A DNA stretch of 8,168 nt from Burkholderiales bacterium UBA6064 (GTDB lineage Bacteria; Pseudomonadota; Gammaproteobacteria; Burkholderiales; Burkholderiaceae_B), in contig DIYC01000070.1 of the NCBI GenBank assembly GCA_002428895.1, positions 1,149 to 9,316 of the forward strand, in the 5' to 3' direction. Shown in pieces: positions 6,214 to 8,168 of the stretch. The translations under genes and the position numbers were made by a program. The first letter of the stretch is position 1; every line of letters begins with the position of its first letter. The notes under the pieces are model-generated. The model had not been told where the DNA came from, made no database searches, and saw only the letters and a list, made by a program, of their open reading frames with translations.

Positions 6214-7719
6214 TTATAGGTTCACACTGTCTTCTTGGACTATTTTCCACCGAGTACCAATTTTTTTCCAGAATTGCTCGATTCTTTGATTGCCATTCAG
6301 TGAGTCTGATCGTTCGAAAGAGACATGCATCATGTCATGGTCGGTGAAGGGATATTTAAATACGTTCAAATTTTCTACCTGAATCGTACCAAAATTACGT
6401 TGATTTAAGTTTAAGTCTTTTTGCCACGTCATTAAGTCTTTGCCATCAATTAAAACGTTTTGCGCGTAATGTTTAAGGCCTTTACCCACTCCGCTTTCAA
6501 GATCATCTTTCCAGTTTTTTACTACACGCAACATATTGCGTCGTTGGACTTGCCAAACATCGGCTGGTACAAAGTCTAAGTTTTCGCTAATGATTACTTT
6601 AGTAGTTCCCGTATTTACAAACTGATTTAAAGCCAATAAATCTTGGTTGGCAAGCACTACACAGCCTTCGCTGTCACGTGGAGGTCGACTTACATAAGAT
6701 TCGGGCATGCCATGTAACCAGATGCCGTATCCTGTTTTGCCTAAACGTCTATCCCAGCGGTTCGGATAATCAATCGGTAGCGCGATTGGACCGTAAAAAT
6801 CAGTGAGGCGTTCTTTGGGCAATAGTTCCGTGATGGTGTAAACACCAATTGGAGTCCGTTTGTCGCCTTCGTGTGTTTTAACAGCACCTCGCTTACCTTG
6901 AGAGATGTAAAAATCAGTGACAAGGCGAGGATGTGGGAAACTGTTTTCGTACAAAAATAATCGAGAGCGCGAGGTGTCGACTAAAATAATATAAGTTTCA
7001 TCATCATCTAAAATAACTAGTTCACTGGGTAGAAGGTTGCTTTCAGGGCGGTCTTTGACCGCTTTAAAGCGAGCAATTGCCTCTTCACGAAGTTCAACTA
7101 AATGGTTGTTTTTGTAGAGAGGTACTTTTGGAATGTCCCCGATTTGTTGAATACGACGACCAGATTTGAGCGATAAAATATCACCACGCAATAAGTGTGC
7201 TAACTCAAAGTTAGGGAATTTTTTAATTAATTGATCTGCTTCTTCAAGTGCTTTATTTAAATTTTGTTTTGAAATAGCGGTGTAAATCGCTTCGATTGAG
7301 CTGTCGATCACCGGACGGTAACCTGTAAACCCATTCCCAAAATTCACCGAGGATTTTACTTTGTCTTGAAGTTGTTGGGGTGATAGCGATGCAAGTTGTA
7401 TGAGTTCTTGCTGAGTCTCAGTACGGTTTGGGTTTGTTTGAAAAGAGGCGGCTATTACCTTAAGCGAGGTAGTTTGCTCGTTTTGGTATTCATTTAAAAA
7501 TTTCTTAGTAATCAGATCTGATTTATTCGAAAAGCTTTTCAGGTAATCCTGGATGCTTGCATGAGTATGGAATGAGGGATTTTCTAAATTAGACCAGAAT
7601 AAAAACGGAGTTGATGTGCCAATCCCAAATGCGAGCAAGGGCATGGTAAGTTGCTTGGCAAGATTTAGCTTACTAGGCTTATTTGCATTTAACTTAGTAT
7701 TTTCTTGTTTGTTGTTCAT
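6214..7719 (-). CDS. L,D-transpeptidase/carboxypeptidase of Csd6 type with NTF2-like C-terminal domain
   Basis: This YkuD-family enzyme acts on peptidoglycan stem peptides in the periplasm. Of its 501 residues, about 24-42 form a hydrophobic segment (signal anchor or signal peptide). Residues 137-187 look like helical TPR-type repeats ([20 protein letters not shown]). The YkuD domain spans about 241-384, with TPIGVYTI at 289-296 and the active site WLHG (His336)...RDSEGCVVL (Cys353). From about 398 to 499 the protein ends in an NTF2-like domain ([27 protein letters not shown]). This order of parts matches Helicobacter Csd6 and Campylobacter Pgp2, which trim tetrapeptides to tripeptides and control cell shape, so carboxypeptidase activity is as likely as crosslinking (inference). 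Its ATG overlaps the upstream stop codon (ATGA), indicating translational coupling. Confidence 0.9.
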   Translation of the reverse strand: MNNKQENTKLNANKPSKLNLAKQLTMPLLAFGIGTSTPFLFWSNLENPSFHTHASIQDYLKSFSNKSDLITKKFLNEYQNEQTTSLKVIAASFQTNPNRTETQQELIQLASLSPQQLQDKVKSSVNFGNGFTGYRPVIDSSIEAIYTAISKQNLNKALEEADQLIKKFPNFELAHLLRGDILSLKSGRRIQQIGDIPKVPLYKNNHLVELREEAIARFKAVKDRPESNLLPSELVILDDDETYIILVDTSRSRLFLYENSFPHPRLVTDFYISQGKRGAVKTHEGDKRTPIGVYTITELLPKERLTDFYGPIALPIDYPNRWDRRLGKTGYGIWLHGMPESYVSRPPRDSEGCVVLANQDLLALNQFVNTGTTKVIISENLDFVPADVWQVQRRNMLRVVKNWKDDLESGVGKGLKHYAQNVLIDGKDLMTWQKDLNLNQRNFGTIQVENLNVFKYPFTDHDMMHVSFERSDSLNGNQRIEQFWKKIGTRWKIVQEDSVNL

Positions 7720-8168
7720 CCTTCAACTCTCTCGTTAATAATTCGCCATCGATTACCTTCTAATTTTAAGGTAAGTATTTTGGTAGAAACATCAGTATGC
7801 CTAATAGAATAATAGTTTTGCTGGAATCTGACTACGGCTTGATCACCCGTTAAGGTTATTAATGGGTTAACAACTTCGACTCGAATGTCGTCTTTGCCTA
7901 AAATTCGCCTTTCTCGTTGTTTTTCCCAGTTTGCTCGGCTCATTCCGAAGGGCGGTGCAAAATCTTTACTGTAAGCGCTAATGTAGCGATTCATGTCTTG
8001 TTTTGACCAAGCATCAGCCCAATCTTGAACCGCAGCAAGAACTGCTTGATCTGCGCCAATTGTTTGATTGGTTCGAGCTACTGAAGTGGAAGGTTGACGT
8101 GGGGCTGTTGTTACGACAGGTGCTGTGCTCCCAGATGTAATCGAAGGGAGTGTGATTGTGTTCTCAGA
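7716..8168 (-). CDS. Cds6/NTF2-like domain protein (C-terminal part, cut by right edge)
   Basis: The frame is open from the right edge to TGA at 7716-7718, giving 150 residues. An ATG at 7994 is internal, because the conserved domain begins before it. The first 30 or so residues are a Thr/Ser/Pro/Ala-rich linker (for example PVVTTAPRQPSTSVA). Then comes an NTF2-like domain: AVQDWADAWSKQDMNRYI, SAYSKDFAPPFGMSR, WEKQRERRI, then beta strands IRVEVVNPLITL, AVVRFQQNYYS and TKILTLKLEGNRWRIINE. This is the pattern of the Cds6-family C-terminal domain, often attached to TPR or L,D-transpeptidase regions; the attached N-terminal part lies outside the window. It is probably periplasmic or membrane-anchored. 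The stop codon overlaps the start of the L,D-transpeptidase gene, whose product ends in a related domain. A joint role in the envelope is inferred from that coupling. Confidence 0.85.
   Translation of the reverse strand, partial: SENTITLPSITSGSTAPVVTTAPRQPSTSVARTNQTIGADQAVLAAVQDWADAWSKQDMNRYISAYSKDFAPPFGMSRANWEKQRERRILGKDDIRVEVVNPLITLTGDQAVVRFQQNYYSIRHTDVSTKILTLKLEGNRWRIINERVEG

Noticed and set aside
6191..6250. Upstream extension of the cyclophilin frame to an ATG at 6250
   Set aside because: It overlaps the L,D-transpeptidase gene by 37 bases and would put 20 hydrophilic residues before the signal peptide. The ATG at 6190 has its own good ribosome binding site.
7716..7994. A 92-residue stand-alone protein starting at 7994
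   Set aside because: The same frame stays open to the window edge, and the conserved AVQDWADAWSKQD part of the domain lies before this ATG, so it is an internal Met of a longer protein.

Overview
The window looks like chromosome from a betaproteobacterium, probably Burkholderiales-like. SuhB, CysE and the cyclophilin carry sequence signatures I associate with that class. The block suhB / trmJ-cysE facing lpxH, a cyclophilin and an L,D-transpeptidase also resembles the arrangement I recall from those genomes. By hand counts on sampled lines, most of the window is about 35-45% GC, low for the group. The exception is mutS, at roughly 50-62% over positions 1 to about 1080. Placement below class level is not possible from this sequence alone.

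Left part (1-2009, minus strand): suhB is followed after 9 bases by mutS, which runs off the left edge. A 72-base divergent spacer separates suhB from the plus-strand pair trmJ-cysE (2082-3705), whose reading frames overlap by 8 bases. These are housekeeping genes: inositol-phosphatase-type SuhB, tRNA wobble-arm 2'-O-methylation, cysteine biosynthesis and mismatch repair.

Middle (3735-4619, plus strand): one unrecognised gene follows cysE. Its central part has an arrangement (LYRG near the start of the domain, a GYYI strand, then HGEVAIYD) that recalls ADP-ribosyltransferase-like folds. It has a Ser-rich, apparently disordered N-terminus and a Lys/Arg-rich C-terminal tail. It is the least explained and most interesting gene here.

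Right part (4655-8168, minus strand): reading in the direction of transcription, this begins with a Cds6/NTF2-like protein cut by the right edge. It overlaps by ATGA with a Csd6-type L,D-transpeptidase/carboxypeptidase that carries its own NTF2-like C-terminal domain. Next comes a cyclophilin whose catalytic domain looks like cytoplasmic PpiB but which has a signal peptide, then a strong hairpin terminator, then lpxH (lipid A synthesis, TTG start). Apart from lpxH, these products are predicted to act in the cell envelope or periplasm.

No RNA genes, insertion sequences or CRISPR arrays were seen. No stretch over 300 bases lacks a gene.
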